64,000 nucleotides of DNA, from NCBI RefSeq assembly GCF_019710475.1, contig NZ_JAJFAX010000013.1, forward strand, positions 1 to 64,000. Direction: 5' to 3'. This DNA comes from Glycomyces sp. TRM65418 (lineage in GTDB: Bacteria; Actinomycetota; Actinomycetes; Mycobacteriales; Micromonosporaceae). Shown here in pieces: positions 35,578-44,926 of the stretch. Numbering within the stretch: position 1 is the stretch's first letter; the number at the start of each line of letters is the position of its first letter. The notes beneath the pieces are model-generated. The model had not been told where the DNA came from, ran no database searches, and saw nothing but the letters and a program-made list of their open reading frames with translations. The translations under genes were made by a program, and so were the position numbers.

Positions 35578-35846
35578 AGCCCTCAAGGCAGCTCCAGCAG
35601 GCCGGAAACCGCGAAAGCAGTCCCGGAGTGAGCTTCGGCCTGCTAGGAGGTCCTTGGAGGGTGCTTGGATTTCAGCCGTCGCCTCCGGGGCGTTTCCGTG
35701 GTCACGGACGGACGGCTGCGGGTTCTCGGGACCGCGCATTGGTCTCGCGCCCGTCTCGCCGGCGGACCCGAAGCCCGATACGGGGAGCGATCTCGGCAGA
35801 GGCCGTGCCCGTCGACCGGCGCCGGGACGGCAGGGCGGATTCATTG

Positions 35847-35862
35847 ACAGATTTACATCTGT
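35847..35862. promoter_or_regulatory. Palindromic operator candidate upstream of the metzincin-like gene
   Basis: ACAGAT-TTAC-ATCTGT is a perfect 16-base dyad overlapping a TTGACA hexamer (35844-35849), and another ACAGAT follows at about 35874. The stretch is AT-rich against its surroundings. Confidence 0.4.
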
Positions 35863-35930
35863 ATGGAAACCTTACAGATATATCCGCTCATCTCGGGATA
35901 TTTCATTCCCGCTCCCCCGAAGGATTGCAT

Positions 35931-36410
35931 ATGCCCCTGAAAACCCTCCTCGCCAGCGTCGGCATGCTGGCCATGCTCTTGGTCCCGGCCATGGACGCCC
36001 CGGCACCCGAAGCAGCCGACGGCCACTCCCATGACGGCGACATCCTGACGCTGAGCGTCATCACCGATCCGACTCCCGAACAGGTGGAGGCCGCGGCCTC
36101 CGAGGACTTCTCCGTCCTCCACCACGGCGACAAGGGCCATACCTACCCGCCCGACCTCGACGGGAACGTGCCGACGTACTACGGCGGCGACTGCCATGAC
36201 AACGTCCTGGCCTACGCGACCTGGTGGTCGGAGGGCGACTGGTACATCGTGTACGACAAGTGCGAGATGGAGCGGTACGGCGCCGGCCAGTCGGACTGGG
36301 ACCGGGTCGGCGCGCACGAGAAGGCGCACACCGACGGCTGGGGCCACGGGGAGGAGCCGCGGGACCGCAATGCGGCCTTCGAGCCCGGCATCGTCATCTG
36401 CCGCTGCTGA
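35931..36410 (+). CDS. Small secreted protein with a metzincin motif
   Basis: 159 residues. A Sec-type signal peptide (MPLKTLLASVGMLAMLLVPA, cleavage probably near residue 20-30) is followed by an acidic domain with four Cys in total (CHD, KCE and C-terminal ICRC). The stretch GAHEKAHTDGWGHGEE contains HEKAHTDGWGH, an exact HEXXHXXGXXH zinc motif of the metzincin clan. I do not recognise the rest of the protein. It would be very small for a metzincin, near the size of Streptomyces snapalysin. Start has AAGGA upstream. Confidence 0.65.
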   Translation: MPLKTLLASVGMLAMLLVPAMDAPAPEAADGHSHDGDILTLSVITDPTPEQVEAAASEDFSVLHHGDKGHTYPPDLDGNVPTYYGGDCHDNVLAYATWWSEGDWYIVYDKCEMERYGAGQSDWDRVGAHEKAHTDGWGHGEEPRDRNAAFEPGIVICRC

Positions 36411-36471
36411 CCCGAGCCTAAGGCGCTTCCCCGGCCCCACTCGCTATCCGGCTCGTGTACTCGGCGGGGTC

Positions 36472-36771
36472 TCACGCCAGATCCGGGCAACCCCACTCGA
36501 GACCGATGCGGGCCCGGGGAGCGACGGCGTGGACCGACCGTTCAACGTCGCGCTCGAACCGTTCGCTCCACTCGGCGAAGCCGCGGACGATGATCGCCGC
36601 GGGCTCGCTGCGCGCGGTGACGCAAGGCGGTTCGTGGAAGACGCCCACCGCCGTCCACGACTCGATCCCGTGGTCCTCCATCAGGAGGTTCACCGCCGTC
36701 CCGACGCGATCGGCTTCGTCCGGTGATTCGAGGCCGTCCACGTCGAGATAGAGGTGAATGTTCACTGACAT
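36472..36771 (-). CDS. Small conserved-looking protein, unknown function
   Basis: About 99 residues (MSVNIHLYLDVDGLESPDEADRV). It alternates beta/alpha segments in a ferredoxin-like or ACT-like pattern and has one Cys near the end. No family recognised. Another ATG lies three codons upstream (36780). Confidence 0.5.
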   Translation of the reverse strand: MSVNIHLYLDVDGLESPDEADRVGTAVNLLMEDHGIESWTAVGVFHEPPCVTARSEPAAIIVRGFAEWSERFERDVERSVHAVAPRARIGLEWGCPDLA

Positions 36772-36883
36772 GGCCGCCATCGTAAGCGCCGCTTGCGAGT
36801 CGGGACGTGGAGGCGAGCGGTGAGCGAGGATGGCGGTCTGGTCCGCCGGTCGCCCGCGCTCGACATCCTCAAGGCCTGGCCGG

Positions 36884-37540
36884 TCAGTCGGGGACGAGGC
36901 CGTTCCGGTAGGCCCACACCACGGTTTGGACGCGGTCTCGGGCGCCCACTTTGGCCATGGCTCGGCCCAGGTGGGACTTGACGGTGCTGGGCTCGACGAA
37001 CAGCTCCCGGGCGATCTCCGCGTTCGACATGCCCCGCGCCAGCAGCAGCACGATCTCGGTCTCGCGGGCGGTGAGCGCCTCCGCGGCGGCGGGATCGGGT
37101 TGCGGCGGCTTCCTCCGGCGGGCGAACTCGGTGATCACCCGCCGCGTCACCGACTGGTCGACCAGCCCTTCGCCGACGGCGAGCTTCCTGACCGCGTGGA
37201 TCAGGTCCTCCGGTTCGCAGTCTTTGAGGATGAACCCGTTCGCCCCGGCCTCGAGCGCGCCGAACACGTACTCGTCGAGGTCGAAGGTGGTCACCACGAG
37301 GATCGCCGGCCGTTCGCCCCGGCGGTCGGCCGCGATCTGTCGGGTCGCCGCGATCCCGTCGCCTCCGGGCATGCGCACATCCATGCAGATGACGTCCGGC
37401 TCGAGGCGGGCCGAGGCCGTCACGGCGGAGGGCCCGTTCGACGCCTCACCGACCACCTCGATGTCCGCGGCCTCCTCGAGCAGCACCCGGTACCCGGCGC
37501 GGACCACCGCCTGGTCGTCGACGAGCAGCACTCTGATCAT
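36884..37540 (-). CDS. NarL/LuxR-type response regulator
   Basis: 218 residues. The receiver domain has Asp8/Asp9, phosphoacceptor Asp54 (ICMDVRMPG), Thr in VVTTF and Lys in FILKD. The LuxR-type HTH (about 150-212, LTARETEIVLLLARGMSNAEIARELF) follows. Its ATG overlaps the stop of the histidine kinase gene, so the two are one system. Confidence 0.94.
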   Translation of the reverse strand: MIRVLLVDDQAVVRAGYRVLLEEAADIEVVGEASNGPSAVTASARLEPDVICMDVRMPGGDGIAATRQIAADRRGERPAILVVTTFDLDEYVFGALEAGANGFILKDCEPEDLIHAVRKLAVGEGLVDQSVTRRVITEFARRRKPPQPDPAAAEALTARETEIVLLLARGMSNAEIARELFVEPSTVKSHLGRAMAKVGARDRVQTVVWAYRNGLVPD

Positions 37541-38823
37541 TAGGTCTCCTGGTCGTGGTCGTCGGTGGGGCGGTCGGCGTCGCGGATCGGCAGGCGCACC
37601 AGCACCCGCCAGCCGCCCTCGGCGGTCGGTCCGGCGTCGAGCGCCGCGCCGACCAGGTCGGCGCGTTCGCGCATCCCGAGCAGGCCCGAGCCGCCGTTCC
37701 CGACGTCGGCGACAGCGCCGCGGGCCGGGCCGTTGGACACCTCCAACGCGATCTCCCGCTCACCGTAGTCGAGGACGACGCCGACCGGCGCTCCCGGCGC
37801 GTGCTGCCTCGCGTTGGTCAAGGACTGCTGCGCGATGCGGTAGAGCGAGATGTCGGCGATCGGCGGCAGCGGCAGCGGCTCGCCCCGGCAGGTGAACGTC
37901 GCCTCGAGATCACGGCTCTCCTCCACCAGCGCCGGGAGCGCCGAGAGGCCGGGCACCGGGGCGGTGCCGTCCTCGCCGCCGTCGCGCAGGAGGCCCACGA
38001 CCTGCCGGAGGTTCTCCAGCGTCGCCTTGCCCTCCGAGCGGATCCACGCGACCCCGGACTTGGCCGAGGCGGCGTCGCGGTCGATCAGCCGCTCCACGGC
38101 CGCCGCCTGGATGACCATGCCCGACAGGTGATGCGCGGCCACGTCGTGCAGCTCGCGGGCGATCCGGGTCCGCTCGGCGCGGATCGCGGCCTCGGCCCGT
38201 TCCCGGTGGGCCCTGATCGCCGCGGCCGACTGCTCGCGCTCGAGGGCCCGCTGCCGGCGCCTGGCCGCGACCTGGAGGCCCACGAACGCGGCGACCGCAT
38301 AGGCCAGCAGGCTCGAGGTGAGATGGTTGGAGACCGCCGCGAACGTGTCGACGTTCGCGGCGGCCAGCGAGGTCACGATCGCGGTGACCGACTCGGTCAG
38401 CACCGCCGCGGCGACCGCGGCGGCCGTGGACCGGATCGATCCCCGGACCGCGAAGGTGTAGGCCGCGATCAGCGGACCGAGGCCGTGGGCCATGATGTCC
38501 GGCGCGATGACGATGACGGGCACCTGGCAGGCCACGACCGCCGCGAGGCACAGGGCCGGCCGAAGGCGCCGCAGACACAGCAGCAGCGCTTGGACGCAGC
38601 CGATCGCGGTGACGGCACGGGCTTCGGCGACGGTGAGGTCGACGGTGGGCTCGCTCATCACCAGGTAGGCGAGCCCCCAGAACATGCCGAAGTTGATCAG
38701 CGCCGCCGCCAGCGCCAGCACGGCGTCCCGGGTCAAGGTCTTCTTGGCTCCCAGGCGGGCCAGCAGGTCGTCGACTCGTTCGCCGAGCGTGGGTGCGGCC
38801 GTCGCTTCGAGACGTCCAGTCAT
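37540..38823 (-). CDS. NarL-family sensor histidine kinase
   Basis: 427 residues with five to six membrane helices and no sizeable outer domain. Then come the HisKA_3 motif (RIARELHDVAAHHLSGMVIQAA, His phosphoacceptor) and an HATPase_c domain (QQSLTNARQHAPGA, GSGLLGMRERADLVGA). It probably senses the membrane itself, like LiaS or DesK types. ATG at 38823 has AGGA eight bases upstream, and 38832 is possible. It starts 48 bases after the beta-lactamase-fold gene, suggesting one operon. Confidence 0.92.
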   Translation of the reverse strand: MTGRLEATAAPTLGERVDDLLARLGAKKTLTRDAVLALAAALINFGMFWGLAYLVMSEPTVDLTVAEARAVTAIGCVQALLLCLRRLRPALCLAAVVACQVPVIVIAPDIMAHGLGPLIAAYTFAVRGSIRSTAAAVAAAVLTESVTAIVTSLAAANVDTFAAVSNHLTSSLLAYAVAAFVGLQVAARRRQRALEREQSAAAIRAHRERAEAAIRAERTRIARELHDVAAHHLSGMVIQAAAVERLIDRDAASAKSGVAWIRSEGKATLENLRQVVGLLRDGGEDGTAPVPGLSALPALVEESRDLEATFTCRGEPLPLPPIADISLYRIAQQSLTNARQHAPGAPVGVVLDYGEREIALEVSNGPARGAVADVGNGGSGLLGMRERADLVGAALDAGPTAEGGWRVLVRLPIRDADRPTDDHDQET

Positions 38824-38870
38824 GATCGTCATCCTGTCGCAGTCGTTCGGATCAGCGGCGGCCGCACCGG

Positions 38871-40853
38871 TCAGTACGAGAGGTCCGGCGCGAGCATCTG
38901 GTACTCGATGGCGAAGTTCGCGATGCCGGAGAGGGCCAGCAGCATGAGCACGGCCCAGGCCACGGGCCTCCAGCCGGCCTTGCGGCGGAGGTCGCGGACG
39001 ACCTTGACGGCGGCGGGGATCATGCCGAGCAGTCCGATCAGCTGGAGGGCCTGCGTGCCGCGGATGGCGAGGTCGGGCACCTCCTGCAGCTGCATGAGCG
39101 TCAAGACGATCGCCGCCCAGCCGGCGAGCGCGAGGAGGCTGCACGCGGCCGCGATGCGGATCAGCGTCCGGTACGGGCGGCCGCCGCGCTCGGGGGCGGG
39201 CCGTCCGCGCACCTTGCGGTAGATCGCGGCGGCGGGCCAGGCGATCAGTCCGATGAGGAGCACCGCGGCGGAGGCCAGGAGGACCGGCGTCGCCATCGCG
39301 CGGTCGGCCGAGAGCGGCAGCATGGTGAAGGCGTTGTCGTGCACGATGCCGGTGACGTCGCCGTCCTCGACTCGCACCGCGATCTGGCCCTGGCTCGCCA
39401 CGTCCTGCCACAGGTGGTCGCCGAGCTGCTCGTAGACGGTCGGTTCGCCGGTGAACGGGTGCGCTTCGAGGTAGAGGCGGCCGTCGTCCAGGACGCTGAA
39501 CTCGAAGGTCTGGATCGCGTCGAGCACGGACAGGAAGGTGCTGTGGAAGCCTCGCGACGCCACATACGTTCCGGCCGCCGCCTCGGCGTTCTCCCGCATG
39601 GTCTCGGCGTCGACGGCCGCCGCTCGGTCGGTCGACTCGGCGGGGAAGTAGCGGTCGGCGAAGGCGTGCACCAGGTCCGTGCGCAGCGCCTGGAGGTCCG
39701 CGTTCTCATTGCCGTTGCTGTTGACCGATATGTAGATGCCGGCCCCGTCATCGGGGTAGAGCTGCATCTCGGTGTGGAACAGTTCGGTGTCGCCGCCGTG
39801 GCTGACGATGCGGTGCCCGTTGCGGTCGGTCTGGAAGTAGCCCAAGGCCATTCGCGGCGCCTCGGCGAAGCCGCCCAGTGCCTCCTCGGTCAGCGCGGGG
39901 GCGAACATCTGCTCGCGGGTCTCGTCGCTCAGCAGCGACTGCTCGTCGGGGAGCGCGCCGAGCTGCTCGATCATGAACCGCGCCATGTCGGCCGTGGACA
40001 TCGACGCCGAACCGGCCGGCGGCATGCTGACGACCTCGAAGGGCTCGGCGGGGCCGGAGTCGGCCGTGTAGCCGTTCGACATCTGGTCCCGGAGGCCGTC
40101 GGGCAGCGGCTGGCGGAACGTCGACGCGCTCAGGCCGAGGGGCTCGAAGAGGTGGTGGTCGATGTAGTCCTCGAAGGACTCGCCGCTGACGCGTTCGACG
40201 ATGTATCCGGCCAGCGCGTTGCCGTAGTTCGAGTACGAGGGCGTGGTGCCGGGCCGGTACACCTGCTCGGGCGGGTCGTTGACGAGCGCCTCGCGGAGGT
40301 CGGCCGAGACGTCGCCGGAGCCCATGAGCCCTCGAAGGCGCTCCTCGAACCCGGCGGTGTGGGACAGCAGGTGACGCATGGTGACGTCGTCGTCGAACTC
40401 GCGCTCGAACTCGAAGTCCAGATATGCGGACACGTCAGTGTCGAGGTCGATTCGCCCCTGTTCGACCAACTGCATCACCGCATTGGCGGTGAGCACCTTG
40501 GAGACCGAGCCGATCCGGAACAGCGTCTGCTCCGGGTCGACCGGGAGCTGCCGTTCGATGTCGGCGTATCCGAAGCCGCGGGTGGTGAGGACTTCACCGC
40601 CGCCGACGACCGCGACGGTGGCGCCGACGATGCCGTCCTCCTCCAGCTCGGGGACGAGGACGTCGTCGAGCCAGGCGTCGACGTTCTCTGAGGTCAGCGG
40701 TTGTGGTGCGGTCGGCTCGTCGGCCCGTTGCTCGGGGAGGACGGGTTCGGAGCCGCATGCGGCGGTGGCGGCGAGGAGGGCGGCGACGGCGAGTGCGGCG
40801 CTCGTTCGGGCCGCTATGCGGCCGCGACGGGGTGTGGTTTCGGTGTCGAGCAT
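38871..40853 (-). CDS. Beta-lactamase-fold serine hydrolase lipoprotein with C-terminal membrane helices
   Basis: 660 residues. Lipoprotein signal with Cys33 (ATAACGSE). A class C beta-lactamase/D-peptidase domain follows, with SVSK (116-119), YSN (207-209) and SHGGD late in the domain. A beta-rich linker leads to three to four helices at the C-terminus (PVLLASAAVLLIGLIAW and on). A penicillin-recognising enzyme tethered at both ends and placed before a two-component system could act on, or report on, cell-wall peptides or drugs. Confidence 0.85.
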   Translation of the reverse strand: MLDTETTPRRGRIAARTSAALAVAALLAATAACGSEPVLPEQRADEPTAPQPLTSENVDAWLDDVLVPELEEDGIVGATVAVVGGGEVLTTRGFGYADIERQLPVDPEQTLFRIGSVSKVLTANAVMQLVEQGRIDLDTDVSAYLDFEFEREFDDDVTMRHLLSHTAGFEERLRGLMGSGDVSADLREALVNDPPEQVYRPGTTPSYSNYGNALAGYIVERVSGESFEDYIDHHLFEPLGLSASTFRQPLPDGLRDQMSNGYTADSGPAEPFEVVSMPPAGSASMSTADMARFMIEQLGALPDEQSLLSDETREQMFAPALTEEALGGFAEAPRMALGYFQTDRNGHRIVSHGGDTELFHTEMQLYPDDGAGIYISVNSNGNENADLQALRTDLVHAFADRYFPAESTDRAAAVDAETMRENAEAAAGTYVASRGFHSTFLSVLDAIQTFEFSVLDDGRLYLEAHPFTGEPTVYEQLGDHLWQDVASQGQIAVRVEDGDVTGIVHDNAFTMLPLSADRAMATPVLLASAAVLLIGLIAWPAAAIYRKVRGRPAPERGGRPYRTLIRIAAACSLLALAGWAAIVLTLMQLQEVPDLAIRGTQALQLIGLLGMIPAAVKVVRDLRRKAGWRPVAWAVLMLLALSGIANFAIEYQMLAPDLSY

Positions 40854-41111
40854 GTTCGTTCCTGTCGAGTCGGTCGGGAGTCGGTTTCTCCGCGGGATCG
40901 GTGCGGGCGGCCCTGGTGTTCGAACACGTCGATCCTCGCGTTGCGAGGGGGTCCGCGGCGACTGGCGTGAGTCGGAAATCCGCTTACGACCTTTGGGGGA
41001 GGCGCGGTGGACGCAGGGCGGAAGGCGCGGTCGCAGCGGCTCGTCCGGGCACACGGATGAAGGCCCCTGACCTGGGCGTACGAGTTCCCGACCGGCGCCG
41101 CTTTCGGACAT
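40854..41111. other. Intergenic region, nothing recognised
   Basis: Upstream region of the beta-lactamase-fold gene. It should hold its promoter, but I see no convincing element and no gene. Confidence 0.35.
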
Positions 41112-41149
41112 GGCGATGGGCCCCGACCTGTCGGTCGGGGCCCATCGCC
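41112..41149 (-). terminator. Terminator of the MFS/monooxygenase operon
   Basis: A 17-bp perfect stem (GGCGATGGGCCCCGACC and its complement) with loop TGTC, 50 bases after the monooxygenase stop. Confidence 0.7.
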
Positions 41150-41199
41150 GCTCGTCCCGGTGCCTTCCGGGTCCAGCGACTCTGCGGTCCTTTAGGGAC

Positions 41200-42387
41200 T
41201 TACCGGGGTTCGGGCAGCGTCAGGGCCGCATATGCCGGTCGTGTTGGCGGGGCCGGCATGGTGACGAGGTTGCGGAGCCTGGTGTTGCGTTCCTCAAGGG
41301 CTCGCGCGGTCGTGGGGAAGAGTCCCGCACTGCCGTGGTCGACCAGGGCCTGGTTCGCGGCCACGAACGCCCGGGTGTCGCGTTCGTAGGCGGCGAAGGC
41401 CTCGGTGTGGTTCCGGTTCGCGGCCAGGGAATGCGCGAGCATATAGGCGCCGACCAGGGCGAGGCTCGAGCCTTGCCCGGTCAGGAACGAGGGGGCGTAC
41501 GCGGCGTCCCCGACGAGTGCGACCCGGCCGTCCGACCAGGTGGGCATGCGGATCTGGCCGACCGTGTCGGAGAACAGGTCGTCCGCCTCTCGCATGGCGT
41601 CGATGATGTCGGGGACCTTCCATCCGGCGCCTGCGAAGGCCTCGGCGATCCAGTCCGCCTGCGCGTCGCGGTTCCCGAGGCCGTCGAGCGGCGGTTCGGG
41701 TCGGTGAACGTTCAGGAAGGCGTGCAGTTCATCGTCGTTCTCCCCGGTGGCGTAGAGCGCCGCGGCCTTGCCGGGGGTGTTCCACAGCATGAGCTCGCGG
41801 GAGAGCCCGAGGATGTTGGGCATGGTGCACACGGCGAAGCAGTAGCCGAGGTAGCGGTGGAACCGGGTCTCGGGACCGAACAGGATCCCCCGGGTGCGCG
41901 AGTGCATGCCGTCGGCGCCGACGACCAGGTCGAACGTGCGCTGATCGCCGCTGCGGAACGCGATGTCGACCCCGTGTTCGGATTGATCGAGACTGTCGAT
42001 GGAGTCGTCGAACAGGAACTCCACATCGTCGCGGACCACCGCGTAGAGGATCGCCGTCAGGTCCCCGCGAGCCACTTCGAGGTCCCGTCCCTCGACGCTT
42101 CCGGCAAGGGCGTGGGGGCGGACCGAGGCCACTTCGCCGCCGTCGGCGTCGAGGAAGGTGAGCCGCTGCGAGTCGATGTGCGCCTCCTGCAGCCGCGACA
42201 GGATCCCCATTCGGCTCGCCACCGCTACCGCGGTCCCCCGCACGTCGATCGGGTAGCCGCCGCCGCGCGGTGCGCTCGCCTTCTCCACTACGGTGACCGC
42301 GAATCCGTGCCGGTGCAGCCAGTACGCCAGCGCGGGTCCGGCGATGCTGGCGCCGGAGATCAGGACCGTGCCTCTCGAAGTGCTCAT
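41200..42387 (-). CDS. FAD-dependent aromatic monooxygenase (PHBH fold)
   Basis: 395 residues. Rossmann GASIAG near the start (binds FAD ADP), the DG motif VVGADGMHSRTR and the GD motif VALVGDAAYAPSFLTGQG are in order. Enzymes of this group hydroxylate aromatic compounds or inactivate drugs (TetX, Rox). Coupled by ATGA to an MFS exporter and under a TetR-type regulator, so a detoxification pair is likely. The substrate is unknown. Confidence 0.9.
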   Translation of the reverse strand: MSTSRGTVLISGASIAGPALAYWLHRHGFAVTVVEKASAPRGGGYPIDVRGTAVAVASRMGILSRLQEAHIDSQRLTFLDADGGEVASVRPHALAGSVEGRDLEVARGDLTAILYAVVRDDVEFLFDDSIDSLDQSEHGVDIAFRSGDQRTFDLVVGADGMHSRTRGILFGPETRFHRYLGYCFAVCTMPNILGLSRELMLWNTPGKAAALYATGENDDELHAFLNVHRPEPPLDGLGNRDAQADWIAEAFAGAGWKVPDIIDAMREADDLFSDTVGQIRMPTWSDGRVALVGDAAYAPSFLTGQGSSLALVGAYMLAHSLAANRNHTEAFAAYERDTRAFVAANQALVDHGSAGLFPTTARALEERNTRLRNLVTMPAPPTRPAYAALTLPEPR

Positions 42388-43778
42388 ACCTGGGTTCCTT
42401 TCTTCATGACGCGAACGACGAGCAGTGACAGTGCGGCGATGGCGCCGGCGATGACGAAGCCGGAGGTGAAGGCCGATTCGGTCGGCAGGTCCGTCGCCGT
42501 GTCGGTTCCGGTTTCGAGGATCACCCCGGCGACCTGAGCGCCCAAGGCGACGCCGACCACCCGGGTCACGACGAGCAGGCTCGTGGCGATGCCGGTGTCC
42601 TTGGCCGCCACAGCGGTGGCAGTGCTGGCGAGCAGCGCCGTGGCGCTGACGCTGACGGCGAACCCGGTCAGCGCCCTCACGACGATCAGTTGCCAGGTCG
42701 CGTCGTGCAGCACGGCGAGCGCGATCAGGGCGGTCGCCGTGACGACGGCGCCCGCGGTGATCACGGCACGTGGACCGAAACGCCGCGAAGCGATCCCGGC
42801 GACCGTTCCGGCCGCCACCCCGGCGATGGTCGCGGGGAGCAGGAACAGTCCGATGTCGCTTGAGCTGGCCCCGAATCCGTAGCCCTCGGCGGAGACCGAG
42901 AACAGCTGCGGGACGAGGTACACCGTCATCCCGAAACCGAGGCTCATGAGCAGCGTGACCACACAGGAGCTCCACATGGCGGGGGTCGCCAGCATGCGCA
43001 GATCGACCATCGGCGAGGAGACCCGGCGTTCGACCGCGACCCAGCCGGTCGCGAGGGCGGCCACGCCTATGGTGACGGCGCCGACCGCGAGCGGTGGCAG
43101 GCCGCCGCTCGTCACCGCCATGAACCCGAGCACGAGCGCGACCAGTGTGGCGCTCAGGAGGATCACGCCGAGCCAGTCGATCCTGGAGCCCGACTCGGCC
43201 GGCGGGTCGTTCGGCATCATCCAGGCCACGGTCAACGTCGCCGCGATGATCGCGATCGTCGGGATCGCGAACATCCAATGTCGCGACAGCCCTTCCGCGA
43301 TCGGCCCGGCGATCAGCATGCCGACCAGGCTGCCGCCTGTGAACAGGCCGCTGACGATCCCGACGGCCACCTGCGTCTGGCCCGGCGGGAGGTGCTTGCG
43401 CACCAGGATGAACGAGAGCGGCAGCGCGCCCACCATCGCGCCCTGCAGGACCTGGCCGAGCAGCAGCACCGGCAGGTTCGGCGCCACGCTGGAGCACAGG
43501 CCGCCGACCGAGACCACCGTCATCAAGACGACCAGGACTCGCTTGCCGCCGTAGCGGTCGCCGAGCTTCCCGGCGATGGGCGCGACGACCGCGCCGGTGA
43601 TGAGGAGGGTGATGAAGATGAGGGAGCCTTCGGCGGGGCCGATGCCGAGATCGCGTTGCAGCAGCGGGAGTGAAGGTTCGACCACCGCCTGCAGGGTGCC
43701 GAGGGAGAGGGCCAGGATGCCGAGGGCACCGATCGCCGGTTTCCCGGTGCGGACAGGGGCCTCCAGGGTGACTGTCAT
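42384..43778 (-). CDS. MFS drug-efflux transporter (DHA2-like)
   Basis: 464 residues, about 14 helices, with GKLGDRYGGKR in loop 2-3 (motif A) and a proline-rich helix 5 region. The MTVTLEAPVRTGKPAIG start at 43778 has AAGGA upstream. A longer frame to 43928 would cross the operator. First gene of the pair with the monooxygenase. Confidence 0.9.
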   Translation of the reverse strand: MTVTLEAPVRTGKPAIGALGILALSLGTLQAVVEPSLPLLQRDLGIGPAEGSLIFITLLITGAVVAPIAGKLGDRYGGKRVLVVLMTVVSVGGLCSSVAPNLPVLLLGQVLQGAMVGALPLSFILVRKHLPPGQTQVAVGIVSGLFTGGSLVGMLIAGPIAEGLSRHWMFAIPTIAIIAATLTVAWMMPNDPPAESGSRIDWLGVILLSATLVALVLGFMAVTSGGLPPLAVGAVTIGVAALATGWVAVERRVSSPMVDLRMLATPAMWSSCVVTLLMSLGFGMTVYLVPQLFSVSAEGYGFGASSSDIGLFLLPATIAGVAAGTVAGIASRRFGPRAVITAGAVVTATALIALAVLHDATWQLIVVRALTGFAVSVSATALLASTATAVAAKDTGIATSLLVVTRVVGVALGAQVAGVILETGTDTATDLPTESAFTSGFVIAGAIAALSLLVVRVMKKGTQV

Positions 43779-43926
43779 AGACGTCCTTTTCGTCGTTGGT
43801 CCCGAGCGGGGAGCGCGGACTTCGCCCGTGGTGGAGCGCCGCGCTGCGTCCGCCGCTTCCGGGCGCCGTCTGCGCATCGCCGGTGAGGATCCGACGACCG
43901 TTTCGCGCCGGTCCCCATTTGATTTC

Positions 43927-43945
43927 ACACTACACGGTGTAGTGT
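43927..43945. promoter_or_regulatory. TetR operator, perfect 19-bp palindrome
   Basis: ACACTACACGGTGTAGTGT lies between the divergent MFS and TetR genes: nine-base arms around a single G. It is a textbook TetR-family site. Both genes are probably repressed from it. Confidence 0.8.
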
Positions 43946-43999
43946 TGCTCCGTGGTCCACCGATCGGGGGCCATGCCCGAGATCCGTTAGGATCTGCCT

Positions 44000-44632
44000 A
44001 TGCCGACAGAGAAGACGCTGCGTGCGGGGTCCGCACAGAAGAGGTCCGCCATCCTCTCGTCGGCTCGCGAGTTGTTCCTCACAGAGGGCTTCGACCGAAC
44101 GAGCGTCGACGCGATAGCCGCGCATGCCGGGGTGTCCAAGCGGACGGTCTACGACTACTTCGGCGACAAGCAGACCCTGCTGCACGCGGTCTTCGACGCC
44201 GTGGGCCAGTCACTGCTGGCCACGATCCGGCACACCCTCGAGGACACGCTCGACAGCCTCGCCGACCCCGCCGAACTGGAGCCCGCCCTGGTCGCGTTCT
44301 CGCTGCGGATCACGACCGACATGCTCGACTCCGTGGAGTACACCGCGCTGCAACGGTTCGTCCGGACCGCCTCCGGCCACCTGCCCCACCCGGACGACCG
44401 CGCGCTGACGAACGCGCCCGAGGAGGCCATGGGCGAACGGTTCGCCGCGCTCGCCGAGGCCGGGCTGCTCGAGGTCCCCGACCCACGGCTCGCGGCCGAC
44501 CACTTCATCGCGCTGACCTTCGGTGTCACGCTCAGCAGGCTCGGTTCGGCCAACGCCGCGAAGGACTCCCGTGTTCGACCGCTCATCGTCGAGGGAGTGC
44601 GGGCGTTCCTCCGGGCGTACCGGACCGGATGA
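44000..44632 (+). CDS. TetR-family transcriptional regulator
   Basis: 210 residues. N-terminal HTH (about 15-60: RSAILSSARELFLTEGFDRTSVDAIAAHAGVSKRTVYDYFGDK), then an all-helical TetR_C (AefR-like) ligand domain. It probably represses the divergent MFS/monooxygenase operon and itself through the 43927-43945 palindrome. Confidence 0.93.
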   Translation: MPTEKTLRAGSAQKRSAILSSARELFLTEGFDRTSVDAIAAHAGVSKRTVYDYFGDKQTLLHAVFDAVGQSLLATIRHTLEDTLDSLADPAELEPALVAFSLRITTDMLDSVEYTALQRFVRTASGHLPHPDDRALTNAPEEAMGERFAALAEAGLLEVPDPRLAADHFIALTFGVTLSRLGSANAAKDSRVRPLIVEGVRAFLRAYRTG

Positions 44633-44926
44633 CGATGCCGCCGGGGTGCCGCGCCGACCTGTCGGATCACGCGTGGAAACAGCAGCGACCGCCGGCTCTT
44701 GCGACGGTCACGCCAACGCATCGTGTCAGCGGCGCGGTGTTCACGCACCGCTTCAACCGGGCTGAGGATGCGGCGGCGGCCCGGCATTCGAGGACGGTCC
44801 TGCCGACGGCGGTCGGCGGAGTCCCGTTCGATTGCGAATCGAGTCACGAAGCCGACATCGACTTAGAGGGCGGCGATCGTCAGTCCGCGCCTTCGCCGCC
44901 CAGGTCCTTCCTTCTCCGGCCCGGCC
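44633..44926. other. Intergenic region, nothing recognised
   Basis: Frames here are short and not protein-like. A small dyad CGATTGCGAATCG near 44830 may be part of a terminator for the tetR gene. Confidence 0.35.

Noticed and set aside
35275-35844. 189-residue minus-strand frame and overlapping plus-strand frames
   Set aside because: Low-complexity, no ribosome site. The plus strand holds a better explanation, the NTF2-like remnant.
44636-44926. ADLSDHAW resembles the start of IS5-type transposases
   Set aside because: Only eight residues match, nothing follows that looks like a transposase, and no inverted repeats are seen.
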